In this document: positions 22,487 to 30,310 of the stretch, one piece after another
Layout of the letters: each line of letters begins with the position of its first letter
Numbering within the stretch: position 1 is the stretch's first letter
NCBI GenBank assembly: GCA_028284705.1
Contig: JANQRE010000034.1
Location: 1-33,188 of the forward strand
Origin: Paracoccaceae bacterium
GTDB taxonomy: Bacteria; Pseudomonadota; Alphaproteobacteria; Rhodobacterales; Rhodobacteraceae
Reading direction: 5' to 3'
Length of the DNA stretch: 33,188 nucleotides
Made by a program: the position numbers and the translations under genes
The notes under the pieces: generated by a model
Database searches by the model: none
Told to the model about the DNA's origin: nothing
What the model saw: the letters and a program-made list of their open reading frames with translations, nothing else

Positions 22487-22501
22487 TCGTTCGCGGAACG
22501 A
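22487..22501. promoter_or_regulatory. inverted repeat in the TetR/kinase divergent region
   Basis: TCGTTCGCGGAACGA has 6-bp perfect arms around GCG. It lies 66 bp before the kinase start and 107 bp from the TetR start, a fitting place for a TetR operator. Single copy, by eye. Confidence 0.4.
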
Positions 22502-22566
22502 GCCCTAGGCTGGCCCTTCGCCATCGCGTAGGCTGAGCGTTCAAGACCCTGGGATTTGGTGCGGAT

Positions 22567-23517
22567 ATGTCGGCTATTCTGACGATTACCTTGAGCCCGT
22601 GTCTCGATATCGCGACCTCGGTGGCGGGGGTTGTGCCGGGACCGAAATTGCGCTGTGCGGCCCCTGTGGTTGATCCCGGAGGCGGCGGTGTCAATGCCGC
22701 GCGCGCCATTCAACGGATGGGTGGCGAGACGGAGGCGCTGGTCGTTGTGGGTGGACCGACCGGTGAGCGAGTGCTGGCGCTTCTGGCGGCGGAGGGTATT
22801 CAGGTCCGTCCGGTCCATACCGAGGCGGAGACCCGAATAAGTTTCGCCGCCACCGATACCGCGAGCAGCGATCAATATCGCTTCAGCCTGCCCGCGGTGC
22901 CATTGACCGAGAGGGATGTGCAGCGATTGCCAGGCGAGATCTTCGAGGCAGTCGCACCGGGTGCGGTTGTGGTGCTCAGTGGCTCGCAGCCAGACGGCAT
23001 GGTGACGAGTTTTCCGGCGGACCTTGCCGAGGCGCTGCGCCCAAAAACCGATCGCCTGATCCTCGACACATCCGGCGAGGCTTTGTTTGCGGCTGTGGCC
23101 TCTCACGATGCGCCGCTCTATCTGTTGCGTATTGATCAGAAGGAGGCGCGCGAGGCGTCGGCTCAAGCATTGGAAACCATCGATGACAGCATTGGTTTCG
23201 CGGCCTCGCTCGTCTCCAAAGGGGTGGCGCGGGTCGTTGTGACGGGATGTGGGGCTGCTGGGTCGATCCTGGTGACCGAGGAGCGTCGGTTATTCTGCGC
23301 GGCCCCCAAGGTTCCGGTCGAGAGCAAGATCGGGGCGGGAGATTCATTCGTGGGCGCGCTTTCCTACCAGATTGGCAAAGGCGCGTCCCTGGAGGACGCG
23401 TTGCGCTGGGGCGTGGCCGCCGCCAGTGCGACCGTGATGACCCCGGCGACAGAACTGTGCCACCGGTCCGATATTGAACGCCTTGTGCTGGATTGTGTAA
23501 TCGAAGATCGTCTCTGA
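22567..23517 (+). CDS. pfkB: PfkB-family 6-phosphofructokinase (Pfk-2 type) or related sugar-phosphate kinase
   Basis: A 316-residue ribokinase-fold kinase close to E. coli Pfk-2. It has the N-terminal TLSPCLD, the substrate motif DPGGGGVNAARAI (37-48) and the C-terminal IGAGDSFVGAL (255-265) with catalytic D259. Known reaction: fructose 6-phosphate (or 1-phosphate, tagatose 6-phosphate) plus ATP gives the bisphosphate. One oddity: the conserved NxxE region reads RIDQKE (188-193), with Asp in place of the usual Asn, although the Lys and Glu are kept. This may alter Mg or phosphate handling or specificity. It follows a sugar transporter, consistent with sugar use, although many relatives use the Entner-Doudoroff route. 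Confidence 0.85.
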   Translation: MSAILTITLSPCLDIATSVAGVVPGPKLRCAAPVVDPGGGGVNAARAIQRMGGETEALVVVGGPTGERVLALLAAEGIQVRPVHTEAETRISFAATDTASSDQYRFSLPAVPLTERDVQRLPGEIFEAVAPGAVVVLSGSQPDGMVTSFPADLAEALRPKTDRLILDTSGEALFAAVASHDAPLYLLRIDQKEAREASAQALETIDDSIGFAASLVSKGVARVVVTGCGAAGSILVTEERRLFCAAPKVPVESKIGAGDSFVGALSYQIGKGASLEDALRWGVAAASATVMTPATELCHRSDIERLVLDCVIEDRL

Positions 23518-23539
23518 GATGGGATTGGGGCGGATTTTA

Positions 23540-23613
23540 GGGACAAGTTGGGCGTGCGGGACAAATTGCGGAAACTCTGTGGTACCGTTTGGACCCGATT
23601 GTCCTTGATCCGC
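23540..23613. repeat. GGGACAA repeats and inverted arms upstream of the CoA transferase operon
   Basis: GGGACAAGTTG (23540-23550) and GGGACAAATTG (23558-23568) are direct repeats 18 bp apart. An inverted TTGTCC (23599-23604) follows. The outer arms GCGGAT...GGACAA (23530-23546) and TTGTCC...ATCCGC (23599-23613) form an imperfect long inverted repeat. This fits a regulatory site or an RNA hairpin at the end of the kinase transcript. Confidence 0.4.
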
Positions 23614-23636
23614 TGGCAGATTCACGTAATATCCAG

Positions 23637-23652
23637 ATAACCATTTAGTTAC
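23637..23652. promoter_or_regulatory. TAACCA palindrome before the CoA transferase operon
   Basis: ATAACCATTTAGTTAC matches the 15558 palindrome at 13 of 16 positions and keeps outer symmetry (TAAC...GTTA). It lies 23 bp before the start at 23676. It suggests that one regulator controls the GMC gene and this operon. Confidence 0.5.
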
Positions 23653-23675
23653 TTAGGAAAGCTCGGGGGACAGTC

Positions 23676-25259
23676 ATGTCGAAAGTTCTGACCGCTGAAG
23701 AGGCGGCTGATCTCCTCCCGGATGGTGCCGTTGTCGCGGTGAACTCATCGAGTGGCCTGTGCTGTCCAGATGCCGTTCTGGCCGCGATCGGCGCGCGTTT
23801 TGATGCGACCGGCCATCCACAGAACCTGACCACGATCCACCCGATTGCAGCGGGAGATTTCTTTGGCACCAAAGGCGTCGATCATATTGCGAAACCCGGC
23901 TGTCTGAGCCGGATCATCGGGGGGTCATACCCATCAGGCCCCACAAAGGCTGATCCGCCTCTGATCTGGCAAATGATTACCGGCGAGCGGGTGGCGGCCT
24001 ATAACGCTCCCTCTGGCATCGTCTTTGACATGTTGCGTGAGGGCGCGGCGAAACGGCCCGGCGTTCTGACCAAGGTCGGGATGGACACCTTTGTCGATCC
24101 GCGCCTTGAGGGCTGCGCGATGAATGAGACGGCGAAGGCCGACCCGATTGTTGAGCTGCGCGACTTCGACGGGGAAGAGTGGCTTTATTTCAAAGCCATC
24201 GCGCCTCAGATCGCCATCATCCGCGCAACAACCTCGGATGAGCGCGGCAATCTCAGCTTCGAGCATGAGGGCGCATATCTCGGAGCAATGGAGATGGCCT
24301 TGGCCGCGCGCAACACCGGCGGCAAGGTGATTGCGCAGGTCAAACGCGTGACGGCAAATGGCTCGATCCGACCGCATGATGTGCATGTTCCGGGCATTTT
24401 GGTCGATGTGGTGGTCGAGGCGCCTGAACAGCTACAGACCACAGCGACCCCCTACGATCCGGCCATTTCTGGCGAGGTTATCCGCCCGCTCGACAGCTTT
24501 CAGAGTGCCGAGTTTAACCTCGGCAAAGTGATCGCGCGTCGTGTGGCGCAGGAATTGCACTCGGGCTGGGCGGTGAATATCGGCTTTGGCATATCTGCCA
24601 ATGTGCCTCGGATTTTCGTTGAAGAGGGATGTCACGGCGCGGTCACCTGGATGATCGAACAAGGTGCGGTTGGTGGCGTGCCGCTGCTGGATTTCAAATT
24701 CGGTTGTTCGGCCAATGCGGAGGCTTTCGTGGCCTCGCCACACCAGTTCAGCTATTTTCAGGCGGGCGGATTTGACTGTTCTCTGCTGTCTTTCCTCGAG
24801 GTCGGCGCGGATGGTTCGGTCAATGTCTCGCGCCTCTCCGCCGTGCCGCATCGCACAGCGGGAGCAGGCGGTTTCGTGGATATCACCGCACGGGCGCGCA
24901 AGATCGTCTTTTCGGGCATGTTCAATGCTGGCGCGAAAATGTCGATATCTGACAATGGCTTGCAGATTGACCGGGAAGGCAAGATCGCGAAATTCGTGGA
25001 AAAGGTCGATCAGGTGTCCTTCTCCGGCAAACGCGCCATCGCGCAGGGACAGGATGTGACTTACGTCACCGAGCGCTGCGTGATCCGCCTCGAAGAGCGC
25101 GGGTTGGTGATCACGGAGATCGCGCCGGGCATCGATCTGGAACGGGATGTGTTGCAGCAGGCGGCCACGCAACTGGGTGTGAGCGACGATCTGAAAGTCA
25201 TGGATCAGAACCTGTTCCGGCCGGATTTGATCGGTCTTTCCCCGAAGGCGGCTGCATGA
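23676..25259 (+). CDS. class I CoA transferase, fused alpha-beta (YdiF/propionate CoA transferase type)
   Basis: A 527-residue single-chain CoA transferase. Residues about 1-265 are the alpha-like half and about 275-527 the beta-like half with NIGFGISANVPR. The catalytic Glu lies in IEQGAVGG (E328), close to the Glu of E. coli YdiF. Known: it moves CoA between acyl-CoA and acetate- or propionate-like acids through a glutamyl-CoA intermediate. It is the first gene of a six-gene plus-strand operon, and its stop overlaps the crotonase ATG (ATGA). It would activate the organic acid that the crotonase then handles. The acid itself is unknown. Confidence 0.9.
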   Translation: MSKVLTAEEAADLLPDGAVVAVNSSSGLCCPDAVLAAIGARFDATGHPQNLTTIHPIAAGDFFGTKGVDHIAKPGCLSRIIGGSYPSGPTKADPPLIWQMITGERVAAYNAPSGIVFDMLREGAAKRPGVLTKVGMDTFVDPRLEGCAMNETAKADPIVELRDFDGEEWLYFKAIAPQIAIIRATTSDERGNLSFEHEGAYLGAMEMALAARNTGGKVIAQVKRVTANGSIRPHDVHVPGILVDVVVEAPEQLQTTATPYDPAISGEVIRPLDSFQSAEFNLGKVIARRVAQELHSGWAVNIGFGISANVPRIFVEEGCHGAVTWMIEQGAVGGVPLLDFKFGCSANAEAFVASPHQFSYFQAGGFDCSLLSFLEVGADGSVNVSRLSAVPHRTAGAGGFVDITARARKIVFSGMFNAGAKMSISDNGLQIDREGKIAKFVEKVDQVSFSGKRAIAQGQDVTYVTERCVIRLEERGLVITEIAPGIDLERDVLQQAATQLGVSDDLKVMDQNLFRPDLIGLSPKAAA

Positions 25260-26035
25260 GCGACGGGTTCTCTCTGACGGTCGATAAGGGCATCGCGCAT
25301 CTGCGCATTGAACGGCCCGAACGCCTGAACGCGTTGACGGCGGAGATGATGGATGCGCTTGCGGCGCGCTGTCGCGAGATTGAACGGCGGCAGGATATCG
25401 GCGTCGTGGTCCTCTCAGGCGAGGGTAAAGCGTTTTCTGCGGGCGGGGATATCGACGCCTGGAGCGGTGAGAGCCCGGAGGCCTTCGGGCGGCATTGGGT
25501 GCGGGATGGGCATCTGGCCTTTGACGCCCTGGCGCGGTTGTCGCAGCCGGTGATTGCGGTGCTGGACGGGCATGCCTTGGGCGGCGGGCTGGAGCTTGCC
25601 GCCTGTGCGGATTACCGGGTCGCGGAAACGCAGATCAAAATCGGTCAGCCAGAGACCGGCCTCGGCATCATCCCCGGCTGGTCCGGCACGCAACGCGCGG
25701 TGCGCCGGTTCGGCGCTCAGGTCGTGCGGCGCATGGCGCTGTTCGGGGAGGTCTTCACGGCGGAGGAGGCGCGGGTGCTCGGGATTGTCGACATGGTCTG
25801 CGACACCGGCGGCGCAATGACGGCGGCAGAGGGGCTGGCCAAGCAAGTGCTGAACCGCGGCGGACGCGCGACGGAACTGACAAAAATGATGATCAACGCC
25901 GCCGATGGCGAGGACCATGAACGTGTTCTCGAGGCTTTGGCGGGCCGCATCGCGGCGGGATCGGACGAACTCGCCGAGGGATTGGCGGCCTTTCGCGAGA
26001 AGCGGCCCGCAAAACACAACAGACATGAGGACTGA
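25256..26035 (+). CDS. enoyl-CoA hydratase/isomerase (crotonase) family protein
   Basis: A 259-residue crotonase-fold protein. The two oxyanion-hole elements are FSAGGDI (60-66) and GHALGGGLELA (105-115). Both acids of classical hydratases are present: E113 in GGGLE and E133 in GQPETGLG, followed by GIIPGWSGTQR. Hydration of an enoyl-CoA is therefore chemically possible, but the superfamily also includes ring-opening hydrolases and decarboxylases. It is coupled to the CoA transferase by overlap and precedes the Dabb gene by one base. Confidence 0.9.
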   Translation: MSDGFSLTVDKGIAHLRIERPERLNALTAEMMDALAARCREIERRQDIGVVVLSGEGKAFSAGGDIDAWSGESPEAFGRHWVRDGHLAFDALARLSQPVIAVLDGHALGGGLELAACADYRVAETQIKIGQPETGLGIIPGWSGTQRAVRRFGAQVVRRMALFGEVFTAEEARVLGIVDMVCDTGGAMTAAEGLAKQVLNRGGRATELTKMMINAADGEDHERVLEALAGRIAAGSDELAEGLAAFREKRPAKHNRHED

Positions 26036-26036
26036 C

Positions 26037-26348
26037 ATGATCCGGCATCTGGTACATCTGCGCTTTAAGAGCGAGACGAGTGAGGAAACAAAGCTGGCTT
26101 TGTATGAGGAGCTTGCGGGATTGGACGCGCGGATCGATGGGATCATCGACTTCCAGCATCGCAAGAACGTCAGTGTCGAGACGCCTCTGGTCCGCGACTT
26201 CCTCGACATGTTCTGGTTTGATTTCAGGGATGTGGCCGTCCGGGATGCCTATCTGGTGGACGAAGTGCATCAGGCCATTGGCGGACGGATCGTCGAGAAT
26301 CTGGAAGGGGGCGCTGACGGCGTCTTCGTGTGTGATGTAGATGTCTGA
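26037..26348 (+). CDS. Dabb (stress-responsive A/B barrel) domain protein
   Basis: A 103-residue protein that begins MIRHLVHLRFKSETSEE, the usual Dabb beta strand and helix. It continues with alternating strands and helices and the conserved DFLDMFWFDF and DEVHQAI stretches. The start is set by GAGG six bases before the ATG; a 44-codon upstream extension overlaps the crotonase gene and is not used. Dabb proteins are small dimers, and some are cyclases or lyases acting on polyketide or aromatic-like substrates (olivetolic acid cyclase is the known example). In this operon it may be a small isomerase or cyclase; the reaction is unknown. Confidence 0.85.
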   Translation: MIRHLVHLRFKSETSEETKLALYEELAGLDARIDGIIDFQHRKNVSVETPLVRDFLDMFWFDFRDVAVRDAYLVDEVHQAIGGRIVENLEGGADGVFVCDVDV

Positions 26349-26387
26349 GCGGTCCTGGAAACGCATTGACCGGCAAGGTTTGTCGGC

Positions 26388-27155
26388 ATGATGCAAGCGG
26401 CGCTTGTCACCGGCTCAAGCCGCGGGATTGGATTGGGCGCGGCGAAGGCGCTGGCCGCAGAAGGGTTCGCGATTGCGGTTAATGGACCGCAAGAGGATGC
26501 AGAATTGTCGGCTGCGGTGGAGCAGATTGCGGCGCTGGGTGTGCCGGTCGTCGCCGCGCCCTTTGATGTGTCTGACATCGGCGCTCACGACGCTGCTCTG
26601 GACAAGATCGAAGCTGCCATCGGGCCGCTGACGACGCTTGTGAACAATGCCGGGGTTGGCGTGCTGCAGCGTGGTGACATGCTTGAGGTCACTCCGGAAA
26701 GTTTTGACCGCTGCATATCGGTGAATACCCGCGGCATGTTCTTTCTGTCGCAAGCTTTCGCCAAACGGCTTACGGGCCGTGAGAGATCACCCGATCTGTT
26801 TCATGCCATCATCAATGTGACCTCGTCGAATGCGGAAGCCGTGGCGGCGCCGCGTGCGGAATATTGCGCCTCCAAGGCCGCTGCTGCGATGATCTCCAAA
26901 ACGCTCGCCGTACGCCTCGGCCCCGAAGAGATTGCCGTCTATGACGTGCGCCCCGGCCTGATTGAGACGGATATGACTGCGCCGGTGATTGCCGAGTACG
27001 ACAAGCGCGCGAAGGACGGTCTGACGCTCTTCCCACGCGTTGGACAACCCGAAGAGATCGGTCGGATCATCGCCTCGCTCGCGTCTGGGAAACTGCCCTA
27101 TACGACCGGTCAGGTGATCTCGGCGGATGGCGGGATGCTGGTGCCGCGGTTCTAA
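26388..27155 (+). CDS. short-chain dehydrogenase/reductase (SDR)
   Basis: A 255-residue classical SDR with the cofactor motif TGSSRGIG (8-15), NNAGVG near 88-93, a Ser in NVTSSNAEA and the catalytic YCASK in the standard place, and the C-terminal VISADGGMLVPRF. These enzymes reversibly oxidise a hydroxyl group with NAD(P). In a sugar- or acid-degrading operon it could oxidise a polyol/sugar hydroxyl or a 3-hydroxyacyl-CoA. The gap from the Dabb gene is 39 bases and to the next start 10 bases. Confidence 0.9.
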   Translation: MMQAALVTGSSRGIGLGAAKALAAEGFAIAVNGPQEDAELSAAVEQIAALGVPVVAAPFDVSDIGAHDAALDKIEAAIGPLTTLVNNAGVGVLQRGDMLEVTPESFDRCISVNTRGMFFLSQAFAKRLTGRERSPDLFHAIINVTSSNAEAVAAPRAEYCASKAAAAMISKTLAVRLGPEEIAVYDVRPGLIETDMTAPVIAEYDKRAKDGLTLFPRVGQPEEIGRIIASLASGKLPYTTGQVISADGGMLVPRF

Positions 27156-27165
27156 GGAGGCCGAG

Positions 27166-28317
27166 ATGAAACTCTCACTACCCGAGGTGTCCGGCGCGCT
27201 GCAGGACTATCAGATGGTCGGCACGCCGATCGCGCCTGCGACCCTGTCCCCGAACTCGTCGCGCATCGTGTTTTCCGCCGCCCATGTCGTCGCCGATCCG
27301 TTTTCGGCCAATGATCCCAGCGGGGTCCCGGCGGTGGATTGGGAAGCCACCATGGTCTTCCGCCGCCACCTTGCGGGCATGGGTCTCGGCATCGCGGAGG
27401 CGATGGACACAGCGCAGCGAGGGATGGGCCTCGACTGGAGCGGCGCGTTGGAGTTGATCACGCGCACCAAGGCGGAACTGCCCGATGCGTTGGTCTTCAA
27501 CGGCGCGGGCACCGATCAACTGGACCCTGCCAATGCGGCGACTTTAGACGATGTCATCGCCGCTTATCTCGAACAGATCGAAGCAATCCAGAAGGTCGGC
27601 GGGCGGATCATCCTGATGGCAAGCCGGGCCCTGGCGAAGGTGGCGACCTCGCCCGATGATTATCTGACCGTCTATGCGAAGGTTCTCGCTGCTTGTGACG
27701 AGCCCGTTGTCCTGCACTGGTTGGGACCGATGTTTGACCCGGCGCTGGAGGGCTATTGGGGCAGCGATGATTTCGAGAGCTGTCTGGAGACCTGTCTGGC
27801 GATGATCGAGGCCAGTGTTGCCAAGGTCGATGGCATCAAAATCTCGCTTCTGGACAAGGAGAAAGAGATCATCATGCGCCGTCGCCTGCCGGAGGGCGTG
27901 AAGATGTATACCGGCGATGATTTCAACTATCCGGAGCTGATCGAAGGGGACGAGCAGGGTTTCTCGCACGCGCTTCTCGGAATTTTCGACCCGCTCGCCT
28001 CCGCCGCGGCCTTTGCGGTGTCGAAACTGTCTGAGGGAGATGCCGCGACATTCCGCGCGACACTTGATCCGACGGTGCCCCTGGCGCGGCAGATCTTTCG
28101 GGCGCCGACGCAATATTACAAGACAGGAGTGGTGTTTCTGGCCTGGCTCAACGGGTTTCAGGACCATTTCGTGATGCTGAACGGGGCGCAGGCGATGCGA
28201 CCCTTACCGGATTTCGTGACGCTGTTCAAAATGGCCGATGAATGCGGCTTGTTGCGAGACCCGGAGATGGCGGCGGCGCGGATGAAACGGCTGCTTGCGG
28301 TTTATGGCGTGACCTGA
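27166..28317 (+). CDS. DUF993 protein (dihydrodipicolinate synthase-like TIM barrel)
   Basis: A 383-residue protein of the uncharacterised DUF993 family, thought to be a TIM-barrel relative of DHDPS/NAL aldolases. Typical stretches are VFSAAHVVADP, VVLHWLGPMFDPALEGYWG, KVDGIKISLLDKEKE (a Lys in the position expected of a Schiff-base lysine) and MYTGDDFNYPELI. The start at 27166 is chosen because AAGGAGG precedes it; thirteen upstream codons overlap the SDR end. These genes commonly neighbour sugar isomerase/epimerase-like TIM barrels, as here. An aldolase or lyase step on a keto-sugar is a reasonable guess, not shown. Confidence 0.82.
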   Translation: MKLSLPEVSGALQDYQMVGTPIAPATLSPNSSRIVFSAAHVVADPFSANDPSGVPAVDWEATMVFRRHLAGMGLGIAEAMDTAQRGMGLDWSGALELITRTKAELPDALVFNGAGTDQLDPANAATLDDVIAAYLEQIEAIQKVGGRIILMASRALAKVATSPDDYLTVYAKVLAACDEPVVLHWLGPMFDPALEGYWGSDDFESCLETCLAMIEASVAKVDGIKISLLDKEKEIIMRRRLPEGVKMYTGDDFNYPELIEGDEQGFSHALLGIFDPLASAAAFAVSKLSEGDAATFRATLDPTVPLARQIFRAPTQYYKTGVVFLAWLNGFQDHFVMLNGAQAMRPLPDFVTLFKMADECGLLRDPEMAAARMKRLLAVYGVT

Positions 28318-28320
28318 CGG

Positions 28321-29169
28321 ATGCGAGATTTCTCGAACGATACCAGTGCCTTGGCGCTCAACACGGCGACGCTTGGCCACAATCTGGATGGGTTTGGAGC
28401 AGGCTGGTCCACCGAACGGATCATCGACGCCTGCGCGGAGCGCGGTTATGGCGGGATCGTGTTCTGGCGGCGGGAAATCGGCGACCGCGCGGTCGACATC
28501 GGCGAGCGCGTCCGCGCCGCTGGCATGAAGGTTGTGGGGCTGTGCCGGACGCCCTATTTGACCGGTTCCGATGTGCCAGAAAATTGGGCAGATGATGCAA
28601 AATTAAGCATAGAAATGGCCGCCGAGCTTGGCACAACCGTCCTGACAATCGTCACCGGTGGCACCGAGCCCGGCACGAAAGGGATCGTCGAAAGTCAGAC
28701 AGTTCTCGCCGAGCGCATCGCGCAAATCGCCCCCCTCGCGGCGGAGCGGGGGGTCAATCTGGCGTTGGAACCGCTCAATCCGATGTTCGGTGGGAACCGC
28801 ACCTGCATCATGACGGCGCGGGACGCGGTCAGGGTTTGCGAGATGGTTGGGGCGGAGAATGTCGGGCTTGCCATCGACGTCTATCACGTCTGGTGGGACA
28901 CGACGCTGGCCGAAACCCTGGCGGAGACGAATGTTCCGATCCTGGGCTACCACCTCTGCGACTGGCTGGAAGACACGTCCGATATGCTGCTCGATCGCGG
29001 GATGATGGGGGACGGTGTCGCGGATTTGAAAGCGCTGCGCGCTGCCGTCGAGGGGGCGGGCTATGCGGGGCCCTGCGAGGTCGAAATCTTCTCCGCGCAA
29101 GACTGGTGGCAGCGCGATCCGGGCGAAGTGCTCGATGTGATCGTGGAGCGGTTTCGGACGGTGTGCTGA
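28321..29169 (+). CDS. sugar phosphate isomerase/epimerase-like TIM barrel (AP endonuclease 2 fold)
   Basis: A 282-residue protein with the metal-ligand pattern of xylose isomerase-like TIM barrels: E150 (LALEPLNP), D186 (LAIDVYHVWWD), H211 (GYHLCDW) and E255 (CEVEIFS). Known members isomerise or epimerise keto sugars, dehydrate inosose, or eliminate 3-keto glycosides. It begins 3 bases after the DUF993 stop and is the last gene of the operon, then converges on the minus-strand operon 19 bases away. Together with the SDR and DUF993 genes it points to an oxidised sugar or cyclic polyol as substrate. Confidence 0.85.
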   Translation: MRDFSNDTSALALNTATLGHNLDGFGAGWSTERIIDACAERGYGGIVFWRREIGDRAVDIGERVRAAGMKVVGLCRTPYLTGSDVPENWADDAKLSIEMAAELGTTVLTIVTGGTEPGTKGIVESQTVLAERIAQIAPLAAERGVNLALEPLNPMFGGNRTCIMTARDAVRVCEMVGAENVGLAIDVYHVWWDTTLAETLAETNVPILGYHLCDWLEDTSDMLLDRGMMGDGVADLKALRAAVEGAGYAGPCEVEIFSAQDWWQRDPGEVLDVIVERFRTVC

Positions 29170-29188
29170 AGACGGGCCTCGAGCCCGT

Positions 29189-30310
29189 TCATTCCATGAG
29201 TGCGGTGCGGAAGCGGGCCAATTTCTCCGGGTCGGGCGTGACGCCAAGACCTGGGGCGGTCGGGACATGGACCATGCCGTTTCGCACCGGGAAAGGCTCT
29301 GTGGCGATGTCCTCGGCGGCATAATAGGTGGACATGTAAAACTCACAGCCGAGTTGGAGATCGGGCACCGCGGCCATCAGATGCGCACCGGCGGCATGTG
29401 CGATGGAGGCCTCAAACATGCAGCCTCCATAGACCTCAATCCCAGTGGCGCGGGCGATGGCTGCGACCTCAAGCGCGCGGCGGATGCCCCCGGCTTTCAT
29501 GATCTTTAGGGAGAAGATATCTGCGATGCGGGATTGCGCGCCAAGTAGGGCGTCGCGCGGATTGAAGACGCTCTCATCGGCCATGATCGGCACATCCACC
29601 GCGTGCGTGATGGCGGCGAGGGCCTCCCGTTCATGCATCTTCACCGGCTGCTCGACGAAGTCGGGGCGGAAGGCTTCGAGGTCGCGGATGTGGCGGATCG
29701 CGTCATAGGCGGGCAGGCCCTGGTTGTAGTCGATGCGCAAGCCGATCTCGTCGCCATATTTGGCGCGCAGGGTTTCGAGGCGGTGGAGGTCGAAGGCATG
29801 GTCGGCGAACCCGGTCTTCAGTTTGAAGAGGCGCACGCCATCCGCCCAGAGGGAAGCGATATCCTCGAGATCGACTTCGAAATCGGGGTTGGCGATGGAG
29901 AAGCTCATCGGGATTTCGTCGCGATGCCTGCCGCCGACAAGCTCGGCGATGGAGAGGCCGGTGATCTGGCCCGTGATGTCGAGCAGCGCGCATTCGAGCG
30001 CGGCCTTGGCCTCGGGGTGATCGACGATGATCTTATCGGCGCGTGTCATGAGAGGTTCGATCTGTATCGGGTCTTGTCCGATCAGGTGCGGGCGGAGATG
30101 GATGTGGAGCGCGGCGGCATTGCCCTCCACCGTGCCAGTGAAAACGGGCCAGGGGGAGGCTTCGCCCCAGCCGGTGATCCCGGTGTCAGTTGTGAGTTCG
30201 AGGAGCGCGACATTGATGCCGGATACATTGCCCGAGCCGTGGGAATGGGTGGCTTTAGCGGGGATGGAAAGGGTGTGAACCCGGAGCGTCTCGATCTTAT
30301 GCGACGACAT
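29189..30310 (-). CDS. enolase-superfamily protein, muconate lactonizing enzyme subgroup
   Basis: A 373-residue protein with the complete muconate-lactonizing-subgroup residue set. Two Lys are in FKLKTG (K163, K165). The metal acids are D194 (RIDYNQ), E220 (FVEQPV) and D245 (MADES), and the second base is K269 (SLKIMKAGG). These spacings equal those of muconate cycloisomerase. The subgroup includes true MLE, o-succinylbenzoate synthase, dipeptide epimerases and sugar-acid or lactone enzymes, so cycloisomerase activity is only one option. The start at 30310 is chosen because it overlaps the stop of the upstream ThDP gene as TGATG; a start four codons earlier is less likely. No catechol 1,2-dioxygenase lies beside it, which weakens a plain catechol-pathway reading. 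Confidence 0.85.
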   Translation of the reverse strand: MSSHKIETLRVHTLSIPAKATHSHGSGNVSGINVALLELTTDTGITGWGEASPWPVFTGTVEGNAAALHIHLRPHLIGQDPIQIEPLMTRADKIIVDHPEAKAALECALLDITGQITGLSIAELVGGRHRDEIPMSFSIANPDFEVDLEDIASLWADGVRLFKLKTGFADHAFDLHRLETLRAKYGDEIGLRIDYNQGLPAYDAIRHIRDLEAFRPDFVEQPVKMHEREALAAITHAVDVPIMADESVFNPRDALLGAQSRIADIFSLKIMKAGGIRRALEVAAIARATGIEVYGGCMFEASIAHAAGAHLMAAVPDLQLGCEFYMSTYYAAEDIATEPFPVRNGMVHVPTAPGLGVTPDPEKLARFRTALME

